From positions 124,001-188,000 of the forward strand of contig JADJBM010000032.1 in NCBI GenBank assembly GCA_016703785.1: DNA of 64,000 nt, read 5' to 3'. The translations under genes and the position numbers were made by a program. Each line of letters begins with the position of its first letter. Within the stretch, counting starts at the first letter, position 1. Positions 29,270 through 37,394 of this stretch are shown here, in pieces. Source of the stretch: Betaproteobacteria bacterium (GTDB lineage: Bacteria > Pseudomonadota > Gammaproteobacteria > Burkholderiales > Rhodocyclaceae). The notes under the pieces are model-generated. The model was not told the DNA's origin. It saw only the letters and a list, made by a program, of their open reading frames with translations, and searched no databases.

Positions 29270-30559
29270 ATGGTCCCACGACTGACGACCGCCCTCACCG
29301 GCCCGCTGCTCGAACTCGAGCGAACCTTCCTCGACCGCGCCACCGAGATCGAGCAATGGTTCCGCGCCCAGTGGCAGGAGCACACGCCGCCGTTCTACTG
29401 TTCGGTCGATCTGCGCAATGCCGGCTTCAAGCTGGCGCCGGTGGATACCAACCTGTTTCCGGGCGGATTCAACAACCTTAACCCGGCCTTCCTGCCGCTG
29501 TGCGTGCAGGCGGCGATGACGGCCATCGAGAAAATCTGTCCCGACGCGAAGAACCTGCTGCTCATCCCGGAAAACCATACGCGCAACCAGTTCTACCTGA
29601 TGAACGTCGCGACCCTGGCGACGATCCTCAACCGTACTGGCCTCAACGTGCGCATCGGCACGCTCATTGCGGACATCCAGGCGCCGACGCCGCTGGCGCT
29701 GCCGGACGGGCAGACGCTGCTGCTCGAACCCCTCAAGCGGCTCAACGGCCGCCTCGGCCTGGAGGATTTCGATCCCTGCGCCATCCTGCTCAACAACGAC
29801 CTCTCCGCCGGCGTGCCGGCCATCCTCAAGGACCTGCACGAACAAACGGTCATCCCGCCGCTACATGCCGGCTGGCATATTCGCCGCAAGTCCCGCCACT
29901 TCGCCGCCTATGACCGCGTGGTGGGCGACTTCGCCCAGGCGATGGGCATCGATCCCTGGCTCATCAATCCCTATTTCGCGGTGTGCGGCAGGGTCAATTT
30001 CCAGGAGCGCCAGGGCGAGGAATGCCTGGCCACCAACGTCGATGCGGTGCTGACCCGGGTCAAGGCGAAATATGCGCAGTACGGCGTGAAGGAGCAGCCC
30101 TTCGTCATCGTCAAAGCCGACGCCGGCACCTACGGCATGGGCATCATGACGGTGCGCGACGCCTCGGAAGTGCGCGGCCTCAACCGCAAGCAGCGCAACA
30201 AGATGGCGGTGGGCAAGGAGGGCCTGCAGGTGACCGAGGTCATCATCCAGGAGGGCGTGCATACCCACGAGACCATCGACAACCATACCGCCGAGCCGGT
30301 GGTGTACATGATCGACCGCTACGTCGTGGGCGGCTTCTACCGCGTCAATACAGAGCGCGGCCGCGACGAGAACCTCAATGCGCCCGGCATGCGCTTCCAG
30401 CCGCTGGCCTTTGACTACGGCTGCAGCCTGCCCGATCCCGAGGGCGCGCCCGACGATGCGCCCAACCGCTTTTTCGCCTACGGGGTGGTGGCGCGCCTGG
30501 CCCTGTGGGCCGCCGCCGTCGAGCTGGAACTCACCGCCCCGCCGCTGGAAGTGGCTTAG
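29270..30559 (+). CDS. gshA: Glutamate-cysteine ligase (Thiobacillus-type)
   Basis: First enzyme of glutathione synthesis, joining glutamate and cysteine with ATP in the cytosol. The 429 residues belong to the form first recognised in Acidithiobacillus and widespread in betaproteobacteria (TIGR02049), different in sequence from E. coli GshA. Recognisable segments are DTNLFPGGFNNLNPAF near residue 61, GWHIRRKSRHF near 203, KADAGTYGMGIMTV near 282 and QEGVHTHETI near 326. It follows the methyltransferase by nine bases. gshB lies downstream with one small gene between, so the pathway genes are clustered. Confidence 0.93.
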   Translation: MVPRLTTALTGPLLELERTFLDRATEIEQWFRAQWQEHTPPFYCSVDLRNAGFKLAPVDTNLFPGGFNNLNPAFLPLCVQAAMTAIEKICPDAKNLLLIPENHTRNQFYLMNVATLATILNRTGLNVRIGTLIADIQAPTPLALPDGQTLLLEPLKRLNGRLGLEDFDPCAILLNNDLSAGVPAILKDLHEQTVIPPLHAGWHIRRKSRHFAAYDRVVGDFAQAMGIDPWLINPYFAVCGRVNFQERQGEECLATNVDAVLTRVKAKYAQYGVKEQPFVIVKADAGTYGMGIMTVRDASEVRGLNRKQRNKMAVGKEGLQVTEVIIQEGVHTHETIDNHTAEPVVYMIDRYVVGGFYRVNTERGRDENLNAPGMRFQPLAFDYGCSLPDPEGAPDDAPNRFFAYGVVARLALWAAAVELELTAPPLEVA

Positions 30560-30631
30560 GCGCTGTATATCCTTGCGGCCCGGACCACCATGGTCTAGGG
30601 TCAAATTCCATCGCCCTGATAGGAAGACCCC

Positions 30632-31048
30632 ATGCGCGCCACCCTTGCTCCCCTTGTTCTTGCCGCCCTGCTCGCCGGGCCGACGCTCGCCTCTCCGCCC
30701 GGCGAGCAGGGTGGTAACACCGCTCTGCTACCGGCGGTGCAGATGCCCCCCGGCTCGCCGGACGTGAGCGGCGATACCGAATTGCTGCCGGCGGTTCAAC
30801 CGCCCGATCCGAGAAGCGCGGTGGGCGAGAACAAGCTGCTGCCTGCCGTGCAGAAACAAGGACAAGGCATGGGGCAACCGCCCGAGCCGAATTTAGGTGG
30901 TAGCAGCCTGCCTGCCGTTCAGTCGCCGGGCATCGGCTCGGTAGGCGGACTTCCGGGCGCATCGGGTGGCGTGGGCGGGGTGGGTGGCATCGGTGGTGTG
31001 GGTGGTGTGGGTGGTGTGGGTGGTGTGGGTGGTGTGGGGGCGGCATAG
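30632..31048 (+). CDS. Exported LLPAVQ-repeat, glycine-rich protein (frame ends early)
   Basis: I do not recognise a family. The 138 residues start with a signal peptide (MRATLAPLVLAALLAGPTLA). They continue with four spaced copies of LLPAVQ or SLPAVQ (near residues 30, 50, 70 and 92) in Pro/Gly-rich sequence, then a GGVGG tract built from five perfect 9-bp units GGTGGTGTG (30992-31036). A G5 run at 31036-31040 is followed at once by a stop. One added base there would continue the glycine-rich tail for about 60 more residues to 31230. It sits between gshA and gshB. The DNA is slippage-prone, so length or phase variation is plausible. Confidence 0.65.
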   Translation: MRATLAPLVLAALLAGPTLASPPGEQGGNTALLPAVQMPPGSPDVSGDTELLPAVQPPDPRSAVGENKLLPAVQKQGQGMGQPPEPNLGGSSLPAVQSPGIGSVGGLPGASGGVGGVGGIGGVGGVGGVGGVGGVGAA

Positions 31049-31230
31049 GTGGCGTGGGTAGCGTGGGTGGCAGGGGTGGTCTTGGTGGCAATGGTGGCGC
31101 GGGTGGTATGGGTGGTGCGGGCGGCATAGGTGGGGTGGGTGGCACGGGTGGCGTGGGTGGAGTGGGTGGCGTAGGTGGTACGGGTGGTCTTGGTGGCAAT
31201 GGTGGTGCGGGTGGCGTAATGAGGCATTGA
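31049..31230 (+). pseudogene. Out-of-frame glycine-rich tail of the LLPAVQ protein
   Basis: After the early stop, the +1-shifted frame reads an unbroken Gly-rich repeat (GGVGSVGGRGGLGGNGGAGG and similar) ending in VMRH and TGA at 31228-31230. Such regular coding character in the shifted frame shows that this was, or sometimes is, part of the upstream protein. Confidence 0.65.
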
Positions 31231-31286
31231 AGTTCCCGGTCCGGGCTGCCCACACGGGGCCGGTGCTTTTCCGCGATAATGGCGCG

Positions 31287-32231
31287 GTGAAGCTCGCTTT
31301 CGTCCTCGATCCGCTCGAGCACATCAAGGCCTACAAGGATTCCAGCGTCGCCATGATGCGCGCGGCGCAGGCGCGCGGCCATGAGGTCTTTGCCATCATG
31401 CGCCCGGCCCTGGCCTGGCGCGAAGGCGCCGTGCATGCGGCCGCTTCGCGCCTCACCGTGCGCACGGATCATCAGGACTGGTTCGAGGCGCAGGCGCCGC
31501 AGGACACGTCGCTGACCGGCTTCGATGCCGTGCTGATGCGGCAGGACCCACCCTTCGACATCGAGTACATCGCCGCCACCTGGCTGCTGGAGCGGGCGCA
31601 GGCAGCCGGCGCGCACGTCTTCAACGATCCGCGCGCCGTGCGCGACCATTCGGAAAAGCTGGCCATCCTGGAGTTTCCGCAGCTCATTCCCGATACCGTC
31701 GTCGCCCGCGAGGCCGAAATCCTGCAGGCCTTCATCGAAGCGAGCGGGGACACCATTCTCAAGCCCCTCGACGGCATGGGCGGTAGCCAGATCTTCCGCG
31801 TGCGGCGCGACGACCCCAACCGCAATGTCATCGTCGAGACGCTCACCGAACACGGCTCGCGCAGCATCATGGCGCAGCGCTTCCTGCCGGCCATCGCGCA
31901 GGGCGACAAGCGCATCCTGCTGATCGGCGGCGAAGTCGTGCCCTTCGCGCTGGCGCGCATCCCCAAGTCGGGCGAGACCCGCGGCAACCTGGCCGCCGGC
32001 GGCACCGGCGTGGCACAGCCGCTCAGCGCCAGCGACCGCGCGATTGCCGACCAACTGGCCCCCCTCCTCCATGCGCGCGGCATCCTGCTGGCGGGCATCG
32101 ACGTCATCGGCAATCGCCTGACGGAAATCAACGTCACCAGCCCGACCTGTTTCGTCGAGATCACGCAGCAGACCGGCTTCAGCGTGGCCGGCATGTTCCT
32201 CGACGCGATGGAACGGGCATGCGCCGCCTGA
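31287..32231 (+). CDS. gshB: Glutathione synthetase
   Basis: Adds glycine to gamma-glutamylcysteine with ATP, completing glutathione. The 314 residues have the family's N-terminal VKLAFVLDPLEHIKAYKDSS, the MRQDPPFDIEYI segment near residue 83 and an ATP-grasp core with ILKPLDGMGGSQIFR near 158. Towards the end are RGNLAAGGTG near 232 and EINVTSPTCFVEI near 280. The start is GTG 31287, which gives the exact family N-terminus; an upstream frame exists but is not conserved-looking. It overlaps the apbE start by 13 bases. Confidence 0.96.
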   Translation: MKLAFVLDPLEHIKAYKDSSVAMMRAAQARGHEVFAIMRPALAWREGAVHAAASRLTVRTDHQDWFEAQAPQDTSLTGFDAVLMRQDPPFDIEYIAATWLLERAQAAGAHVFNDPRAVRDHSEKLAILEFPQLIPDTVVAREAEILQAFIEASGDTILKPLDGMGGSQIFRVRRDDPNRNVIVETLTEHGSRSIMAQRFLPAIAQGDKRILLIGGEVVPFALARIPKSGETRGNLAAGGTGVAQPLSASDRAIADQLAPLLHARGILLAGIDVIGNRLTEINVTSPTCFVEITQQTGFSVAGMFLDAMERACAA

Positions 32232-33432
32232 GGGCCGCGCTGGCCCTGGCCGCCTCCCTGGTCGTTCTACTCCTGCTGGCCGGCTGTTCAAAAGCACCGC
32301 AGCTGCATCAGCGCGAAGCCTACGTCTTCGGCACCCGCGTCGAGCTGTCGGTCTGGGGGGAATCCGCCGATACGGCAAAGCAGGCCTTGGCTGCCGTGCT
32401 CGCCGAATTCGACCGCCTGCACCATGCGCTGCACGCCTGGCAGCCTTCCGAACTGACGGCGCTGAATGCCGCCATCGCCCGCGGCGAGAAAGAGATCGCC
32501 GTATCGCAGGAGCTGACTTTCATCCTGACCGACGCCGCCGCCATCGCGGCGCGTTCCGACCAACTCTTCAATCCCGCCATCGGCACCCTGGTGGGCTTGT
32601 GGGGTTTCCACTCCGATGAGTTCAAGCCAGTGCTGCCGGATACGGCAGCACTGGCGGCCGCGGTGAAAGCGCAGCCCCGGATGTCCGATCTCGTCATCGA
32701 CGACGCGTGCTCGCCGCCGGGCCGCCCTGACCGAAGGAAATCCCTGTGGGACAAGGCGGGCACAGTCAACGACACGGAGCGCCCAGCGGCGAACAATCGT
32801 CACCCCCTTCCGCGGGAAGGGGGTCGGGGGTTAGGTGCTTGGTGACAAGCCGCAACCGCGCCGTGCAACTGGATCTCGGCGGCTACGCCAAGGGCTATGC
32901 CCTCGACCGCGCCGCCGCCATCCTGCGCGGGCAGGGCGTCGGGAACGCGCTGATCAACATCGGCGGCAACGTCATGGCGCTGGGCAGCAAGGGCGGCCAG
33001 CCCTGGCGCATCGGCATCCAGCATCCGCGTGCTGCCGCGCCGCTGGCTTCGCTCGAATTGCGCGACGGCGAGGCCGTCGGCACGTCCGGTGACTACCAGC
33101 GCTATTTCGATCTGGAGGGCCGGCGCTATTGCCACCTGCTCGATCCGCGCAGCGGCCGTCCGGCCGAGGGCGTGCAGGCGGCCACTGTCCTGGTCACGCC
33201 ACGCGAGGGCGCACCCCAAGGGTACTTCCTTCGGGGCGCCGGCGCCCTGTCGGACGCTGCCAGCAAGCCCCTCTTCATTGCGGCCGGCAAGGAATGGCGC
33301 GGCCTGGCGCAACGCCTCGGCGTGGCGCATGCGCTGCGCATCGACGGCGAAGGCGTGATGCACGTCACGGCGGCGTTTCAAGCGCGCCTTACAATGCTGG
33401 CATCGGACGTGAAGATCGTGAGCCAACCGTGA
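32219..33432 (+). pseudogene. apbE: FAD:protein FMN transferase (ApbE), interrupted by 131-bp insertion
   Basis: ApbE is a periplasmic lipoprotein that attaches FMN to threonine of flavoproteins such as NqrB/C and RnfG. The 5' part encodes a lipobox (LLLLLAGC) and FGTRVELSVWG, ending at LVIDDA near residue 163. The 3' part has the conserved VQLDLGGYAKGYALD, INIGGNVMALGS and the C-terminal domain to 33432. Between them 131 bases (32710-32840) shift the frame and add a stop at 32843-32845. Deleting exactly these bases rejoins the halves in frame as DDAWVTSRNRAVQLDLGG. The gene is probably inactive unless the element is removed. Confidence 0.85.
32710..32840 (+). mobile_element. 131-bp repeat element inserted in apbE (copy A)
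   Basis: Foreign to apbE. Its first 49 bases (32710-32758, starting CTCGCCGCCGGGCCGCCCTG) occur exactly, inverted, at 53678-53726. Its other end, with a GC-rich palindrome around CCTTCCGCGGGAAGG and then GTCGGGGG, resembles the other end of that copy. The middle differs. The boundaries are set by the exact restoration of the apbE frame. No coding capacity; type of mobility unknown. Confidence 0.75.
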
Positions 33433-33608
33433 GTGAAGATTACGCCGACCGCATGGTGCGCCGACGCGTCGGCCTGGATGCGTTGCGTCGCCTGCGGCGC
33501 CTGGTCGACGCCGAGCGGGCGAAGGAAGCAGGCAACGCCCACCTAGCGTTGCACCTGACCCTCCTGCTCGCCGTGCTGGCGGGGCTGACTTTCGTCTTCC
33601 TCTTCTGA
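33429..33608 (+). CDS. Small membrane protein, function unknown
   Basis: A 59-residue protein beginning at GTG 33429, which overlaps the apbE stop (GTGA). The basic N-terminal half (ADRMVRRRVGLDALRRLRRLVDAERAKEA) is followed by one membrane helix (LTLLLAVLAGLTFVFLF) at the C-terminus, giving a tail-anchored layout. No family is recognised. Overlap with apbE suggests co-translation. In related bacteria small genes of this kind often follow apbE or rnf genes, but that link is only an inference. Confidence 0.55.
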   Translation: MSEDYADRMVRRRVGLDALRRLRRLVDAERAKEAGNAHLALHLTLLLAVLAGLTFVFLF

Positions 33609-33622
33609 CATTTCCCGGCGCG

Positions 33623-33646
33623 CCGCTTCGGTTACAATCGAAGCGG
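33623..33646. promoter_or_regulatory. Inverted repeat around a -10-like box before the PTS operon
   Basis: CCGCTTCG (33623-33630) and CGAAGCGG (33639-33646) enclose GTTACAAT, which contains TACAAT, a fair -10 box, 25-30 bases upstream of the EIIA start. No convincing -35 is seen. It could be an operator-promoter or an mRNA hairpin. Confidence 0.4.
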
Positions 33647-33662
33647 ATATCGGCGCACACAC

Positions 33663-34067
33663 ATGATCGGAATTTTTCTCATCACCCACGGCAGTCTGGG
33701 CGAATCGCTCGTCCAGTGTGCTTGCCACGTACTGAACAAGCGCCCGCAGCAGATCGTGCAGCTGGGCGTCTCCGGCCAGGACGACCCGCTGGACGCCTTT
33801 CCCCTCGCGCAGGCCATGATGAAGCTGGTCGACACGGGGGAAGGCGTGCTGCTGCTCACTGACATATTCGGCGCCACGCCGAGCAACATCGCGCTGAAGC
33901 TGCTGCAGCCGGGCCGTGTCGAGGGCGTGGCCGGCGTGAACCTGCCGATGCTGCTGCGCGCGCTGACCTATCGCGAGAAGGACATGGAGACGCTGGTGAC
34001 CAAGACCGTTTCGGGCGGCCGCGATGGCGTGATGCTCATGAAGGGCGCACGCGATGCCCAGGGCTGA
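33663..34067 (+). CDS. PTS system mannose-type EIIA component
   Basis: Cytosolic phosphocarrier of 134 residues of the mannose/sorbose EIIA fold. His9 in LITHGSLGESL is the phosphorylation site, and LLLTDIFGATPSN near residue 62 is conserved. In betaproteobacteria lacking PTS permeases this EIIA, HPr and EI form a regulatory phosphorelay rather than a sugar importer, and no EIIB/C gene is present here. It overlaps ptsH by 14 bases, and the three genes form one operon. A possible promoter palindrome lies just upstream. Confidence 0.93.
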   Translation: MIGIFLITHGSLGESLVQCACHVLNKRPQQIVQLGVSGQDDPLDAFPLAQAMMKLVDTGEGVLLLTDIFGATPSNIALKLLQPGRVEGVAGVNLPMLLRALTYREKDMETLVTKTVSGGRDGVMLMKGARDAQG

Positions 34068-34323
34068 AGTCGAAATCGTCAACAAGCTCGGATTGCACGC
34101 GCGCGCCTCGGCGAAACTCACCCAGGCGGCGACGGCCTACTCCAGCGAGGTCTGGCTCGAACGCAACGGCCGCCGCGTCAACGCCAAGAGCATCATGGGC
34201 GTCATGATGCTGGCCGCGGGCAAGGGCGCGAAGGTGATCGTCGACACGGAAGGGGTGGATGCGGATGCCGCCCTGCAGGCCATACTCAAGCTCATCGCGG
34301 ACAAGTTCGGGGAAGGGGAGTGA
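34054..34323 (+). CDS. ptsH: PTS phosphocarrier protein HPr
   Basis: HPr of 89 residues that passes phosphate from EI to EIIA. His15 in NKLGLHARASAK is the catalytic phospho-site, and Ser46 in NAKSIMGVMML is the regulatory site used by HPr kinase where that enzyme exists. The C-terminal helix AALQAILKLIADKFGEGE is typical. The start overlaps the EIIA gene, and the stop overlaps the GTG start of ptsI (GTGA at 34320-34323), so all three are translationally coupled. Confidence 0.96.
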   Translation: MPRAEVEIVNKLGLHARASAKLTQAATAYSSEVWLERNGRRVNAKSIMGVMMLAAGKGAKVIVDTEGVDADAALQAILKLIADKFGEGE

Positions 34324-36098
34324 GCTTCACCCTCCACGGCCTCGCAGTTTCCAACGGCATTGCCATCGGCCATGCCCACCTGGTGTCGCACGCGACGCTC
34401 GAAGTCGAGCACTACGTCCTGCCGGGCCGATTCGTGGACGAGGAGATCGTTCGCTTCGACCAGGCCGTGACCGAAGTGCAGACCGAGCTGGATACGCTGA
34501 TGGCAGGCACCGATCCCGGCGCACCGTCCGAACTGACGGCCTTCATCGATCTCCACCACATGCTGCTGGCCGATCCCATGTTGATCGATGCGACGCGCCA
34601 GCTCATCCGCGAGCGGCGCTGCAATGCCGAGTGGGCACTGGTGCAGCAGTTGGACCAGGTCGTCGAGCAGTTCGAGAAGATCGAGGACGAGTACCTGCGC
34701 GAACGCAAGGCCGACATCGTGCAGGTGGTCGAGCGCCTGCTGAAGGTGCTCTTGGGCCATCCCGGGCATCCGCCCAAGCATGCGCGGGGCGAGCAGATCA
34801 TCGTCGTGGCCCACGACCTGTCGCCGGCCGACACCCTGCAGTTCAAGCAGCTGAAGATCGGCGGCTTCGTCACCGATCTCGGCGGTGCCACCTCGCACAC
34901 GTCCATCGTCGCGCGCAGCCTGGCGATACCGGCGGTCGTCGGATTGCATCACGCGCGCGACCTCATCCGCGAGGATGACATGCTCATCGTCGACGGCACG
35001 CGCGGCGTGCTGATCGTCGATCCCGATGCGCGCGTGCTGGAGGAATACCGCCTTCGCCGCAGCGCGCTGGAGCTGGAGCGCGCCAAACTCAAGCGCCTGA
35101 AGAAGTCGCGCGCGGCCACCCTCGATGGCGTGGACATCGAGCTGGCCGCCAACATCGAACTGCCGGGCGATATCGGTCAGGTCAAGGCGGTCGACGCGGC
35201 CGGCATCGGGCTGTTTCGCACGGAATTCCTTTTCCTCAACCGTGACGGCGTGCCCGGCGAGGAGGAACAGTTCGAAGCCTATCGCAGCGTGGCCGAGGCG
35301 ATGGCCGGCCGGCCCGTCGTCATCCGCACCCTGGACCTGGGCGCGGACAAGAATCTGCGCGGCGTCGAGCGCACCGAGGCCAATCCGGCGCTCGGACAGC
35401 GCGCCATCCGTTTCTGCCTGGCCGAACCGCAGTTGTTTCTCACGCAGCTGCGCGCCCTCCTGCGCGCCTCGCATTACGGACGGGTCAAGGTGCTTGTGCC
35501 GATGCTGGCGCATGCGCACGAGATCGTGCAGACGCTGGCGCTGATCGCCCAGGCCAAGGAACAGCTGCGCTGCAGCGGGCAACCCTTCGACGAGGGCATC
35601 GAGGTCGGCGGCATGATCGAAATCCCCGCCGCTGCACTGGCGCTCGGCGTGTTCCTGGAGAAGCTGGACTTCCTGTCGATCGGCACCAACGACCTCATCC
35701 AGTACACCCTGGCCATCGATCGCACGGACGAGGCGGTGGCCCATCTATACGATCCGCTGCATCCGGCGGTGCTGCGCCTGATCGCCCATACCATCCAGGC
35801 GGGCGCCCGCGCCGACCTGCCGGTGGCGGTATGCGGCGAAATGGCCGGCGACCCGGTCCTGACGCGACTGCTGCTCGGCATGGGCCTGCGCCAGTTCTCC
35901 ATGCACCCGGCGCAGATACTCGAGGTCAAGCAGGAAGTCCTGCGGAGCGATCTGGCCGACCTGCGTCGCAAGGTCGCCCGCCTGCTCGGCACGGATGATC
36001 CGCTCAAGTTGCGCCAGCAACTTGAGCGGCTGAATGCAACGACAGCAAGGGCTGGCGCCAGCGCCACGCAACTCGGGGCGGCGGCGACACCGAAATAG
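34320..36098 (+). CDS. ptsI: PTS enzyme I (phosphoenolpyruvate-protein phosphotransferase)
   Basis: Takes phosphate from phosphoenolpyruvate and gives it to HPr. The 592 residues are slightly longer than E. coli EI (575). The phospho-His is in GGATSHTSIVARSL near residue 190. The C-terminal PEP-binding barrel shows GIGLFRTEFLFLNRD near 297, RTLDLGADKN near 337, EVGGMIEIPAAAL near 427 and the active-site Cys in PVAVCGEMAGD near 503. The start is GTG 34320. It is last in the EIIA-HPr-EI operon; the metX riboswitch leader begins about 55 bases later. Confidence 0.96.
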   Translation: MSFTLHGLAVSNGIAIGHAHLVSHATLEVEHYVLPGRFVDEEIVRFDQAVTEVQTELDTLMAGTDPGAPSELTAFIDLHHMLLADPMLIDATRQLIRERRCNAEWALVQQLDQVVEQFEKIEDEYLRERKADIVQVVERLLKVLLGHPGHPPKHARGEQIIVVAHDLSPADTLQFKQLKIGGFVTDLGGATSHTSIVARSLAIPAVVGLHHARDLIREDDMLIVDGTRGVLIVDPDARVLEEYRLRRSALELERAKLKRLKKSRAATLDGVDIELAANIELPGDIGQVKAVDAAGIGLFRTEFLFLNRDGVPGEEEQFEAYRSVAEAMAGRPVVIRTLDLGADKNLRGVERTEANPALGQRAIRFCLAEPQLFLTQLRALLRASHYGRVKVLVPMLAHAHEIVQTLALIAQAKEQLRCSGQPFDEGIEVGGMIEIPAAALALGVFLEKLDFLSIGTNDLIQYTLAIDRTDEAVAHLYDPLHPAVLRLIAHTIQAGARADLPVAVCGEMAGDPVLTRLLLGMGLRQFSMHPAQILEVKQEVLRSDLADLRRKVARLLGTDDPLKLRQQLERLNATTARAGASATQLGAAATPK

Positions 36099-36153
36099 CA
36101 GCCGGCCCGGTGCGAATTGACATTCGCAGCCTGCCGGGGTAACTTTGCCTCAC

Positions 36154-36210
36154 AGCGCCGATTTGACGGTCATCAGCTTGCGGGCGCTTTAAAAATACGG
36201 CTAAAGCGAG
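36154..36210 (+). promoter_or_regulatory. SAM-II (SAM_alpha) type riboswitch of metX
   Basis: Stem AGCGCC (36154-36159) pairs with GGCGCT (36183-36188). The loop contains GATTTGA (36160-36166) and GCTTGC (36176-36181), and after the stem come TTAAAAATAC and the conserved GGCTAAAGCG (36199-36208). The blocks and order are those of the SAM-II class and are repeated in the metH leader of this window. AAAGCGAGGG at the aptamer's 3' end can pair with CCCGCTTT in the terminator loop, giving a possible antiterminator. Confidence 0.87.
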
Positions 36211-36218
36211 GGCGATCA

Positions 36219-36258
36219 CCCAGTCCCGCTTTGCACCTTAGAGCCGACTGGGTTTTTT
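36219..36258 (+). terminator. Intrinsic terminator in the metX leader
   Basis: CCCAGTC (36219-36225) pairs with GACTGGG (36246-36252), followed by T6 (36253-36258). It ends only five bases before the metX ATG, so its folding would stop transcription and also hide the ribosome-binding region. It is probably the output of the SAM-II aptamer. Confidence 0.88.
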
Positions 36259-36263
36259 ATTGC

Positions 36264-37394
36264 ATGGACGAGACAACGAACAGCGTAGGTTTGGCACTGC
36301 CCCGGCGCGCCCATTTCGACACCTCGCTTCCTCTGGAGGGGGGCGCGGTTCTGCCCTCGTTCGACCTGGTCTACGAGACATACGGGGAGTTGAACGCAGC
36401 CCGCTCGAACGCGGTCCTGGTGTGCCATGCCCTGTCGGGCAATCACCATGTCGCCGGATGGCATGCGGACAATCCGAAGAACATCGGCTGGTGGGACAAC
36501 CTGGTCGGTCCCGGCAAGCCGCTCGACACGCGCAAGTTCTTCGTCGTCGGCGTGAACAACCTCGGCGGCTGTTACGGCTCGACCGGCCCGGTGACGATCA
36601 ATCCGGCCACCGGCAAGCCCTGGGGTGCCGATTTCCCAGTGATTGTCGTTGAGGACTGCGTAGCGTCTCAGGCACACCTGGCCGATAGGCTTGGCATCGA
36701 AAGCTGGGCCGCGGTAATCGGCGGCAGCCTCGGCGGCATGCAGGCCCTGGAATGGACGCTGGCATATCCGGAGCGCATCCGCCACGCCCTGGTCATTGCC
36801 GCCGCGCCCAAGCTGACGGCGCAGAACATCGCCTTCAACGAAGTGGCGCGCCAGGCCATCCTGACCGATCCGGATTTCCATGGCGGTCATTACTACGAGC
36901 ACGGCGTAGTGCCGGCGCGCGGCCTGCGGCTGGCGCGCATGCTGGGCCACATCACCTATCTGTCGGACGACCAGATGGCCGAAAAATTCGGCCGCAAGCT
37001 GCGGCGCGAAGCGCTGCAGTACAGCTATGAAGTGGACTTCGAGATCGAGTCCTATCTGCGCTATCAGGGCGACAAGTTCGCCGGCTTCTTCGACGCCAAC
37101 ACCTATCTCATCACCACCAAGGCGCTCGACTACTTCGACCCCGCAGGGCGCTACGGCGGCGATCTGCCCGCGGCGCTGGCCCGCGCCCGAGCGAAATTCC
37201 TCGTCGTCTCCTTCTCGACCGACTGGCGCTTCGCGCCTGAGCGTTCGCGCGAGATCGTCTATGGCCTGGTGCACAACGGCCTGGATGCGAGTTATGCCGA
37301 GATCGAGAGCAGCGCCGGCCATGATTCCTTCCTGCTCGACGACCCGCGCTACCATGCCGTGCTGCGGACTTATTTCGAGGGTATCCGCACATGA
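36264..37394 (+). CDS. metX: Homoserine O-acetyl/succinyltransferase MetX
   Basis: Alpha/beta-hydrolase-fold acyltransferase that activates homoserine with an acyl-CoA, the first committed step of methionine synthesis. The 376 residues include the HALSGNHHVAGW region near residue 55, the nucleophile Ser155 in GGSLGGMQALEW, and the Asp and His of the triad in STDWRF near 314 and SAGHDSFLL near 352. The ATG at 36264 is chosen because the longer frame would run through the riboswitch and terminator. It overlaps metW by four bases. Whether acetyl- or succinyl-CoA is used cannot be told from what I can see. Confidence 0.95.
   Translation: MDETTNSVGLALPRRAHFDTSLPLEGGAVLPSFDLVYETYGELNAARSNAVLVCHALSGNHHVAGWHADNPKNIGWWDNLVGPGKPLDTRKFFVVGVNNLGGCYGSTGPVTINPATGKPWGADFPVIVVEDCVASQAHLADRLGIESWAAVIGGSLGGMQALEWTLAYPERIRHALVIAAAPKLTAQNIAFNEVARQAILTDPDFHGGHYYEHGVVPARGLRLARMLGHITYLSDDQMAEKFGRKLRREALQYSYEVDFEIESYLRYQGDKFAGFFDANTYLITTKALDYFDPAGRYGGDLPAALARARAKFLVVSFSTDWRFAPERSREIVYGLVHNGLDASYAEIESSAGHDSFLLDDPRYHAVLRTYFEGIRT

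Noticed and set aside
30992..31230. Regular short repeats considered as a CRISPR array
   Set aside because: The units are 9-bp coding repeats (Gly-Gly-Val) without spacers of constant length.
30531..32378. 615-codon open frame antisense to the Gly-rich gene and gshB
   Set aside because: Its Pro-rich His repeats are the complement of the GGT/GTG repeat; no start signal and it opposes a certain gene.
36117..36263. 49-codon N-terminal extension of metX
   Set aside because: It would translate the riboswitch and terminator; family members start at the later ATG 36264.
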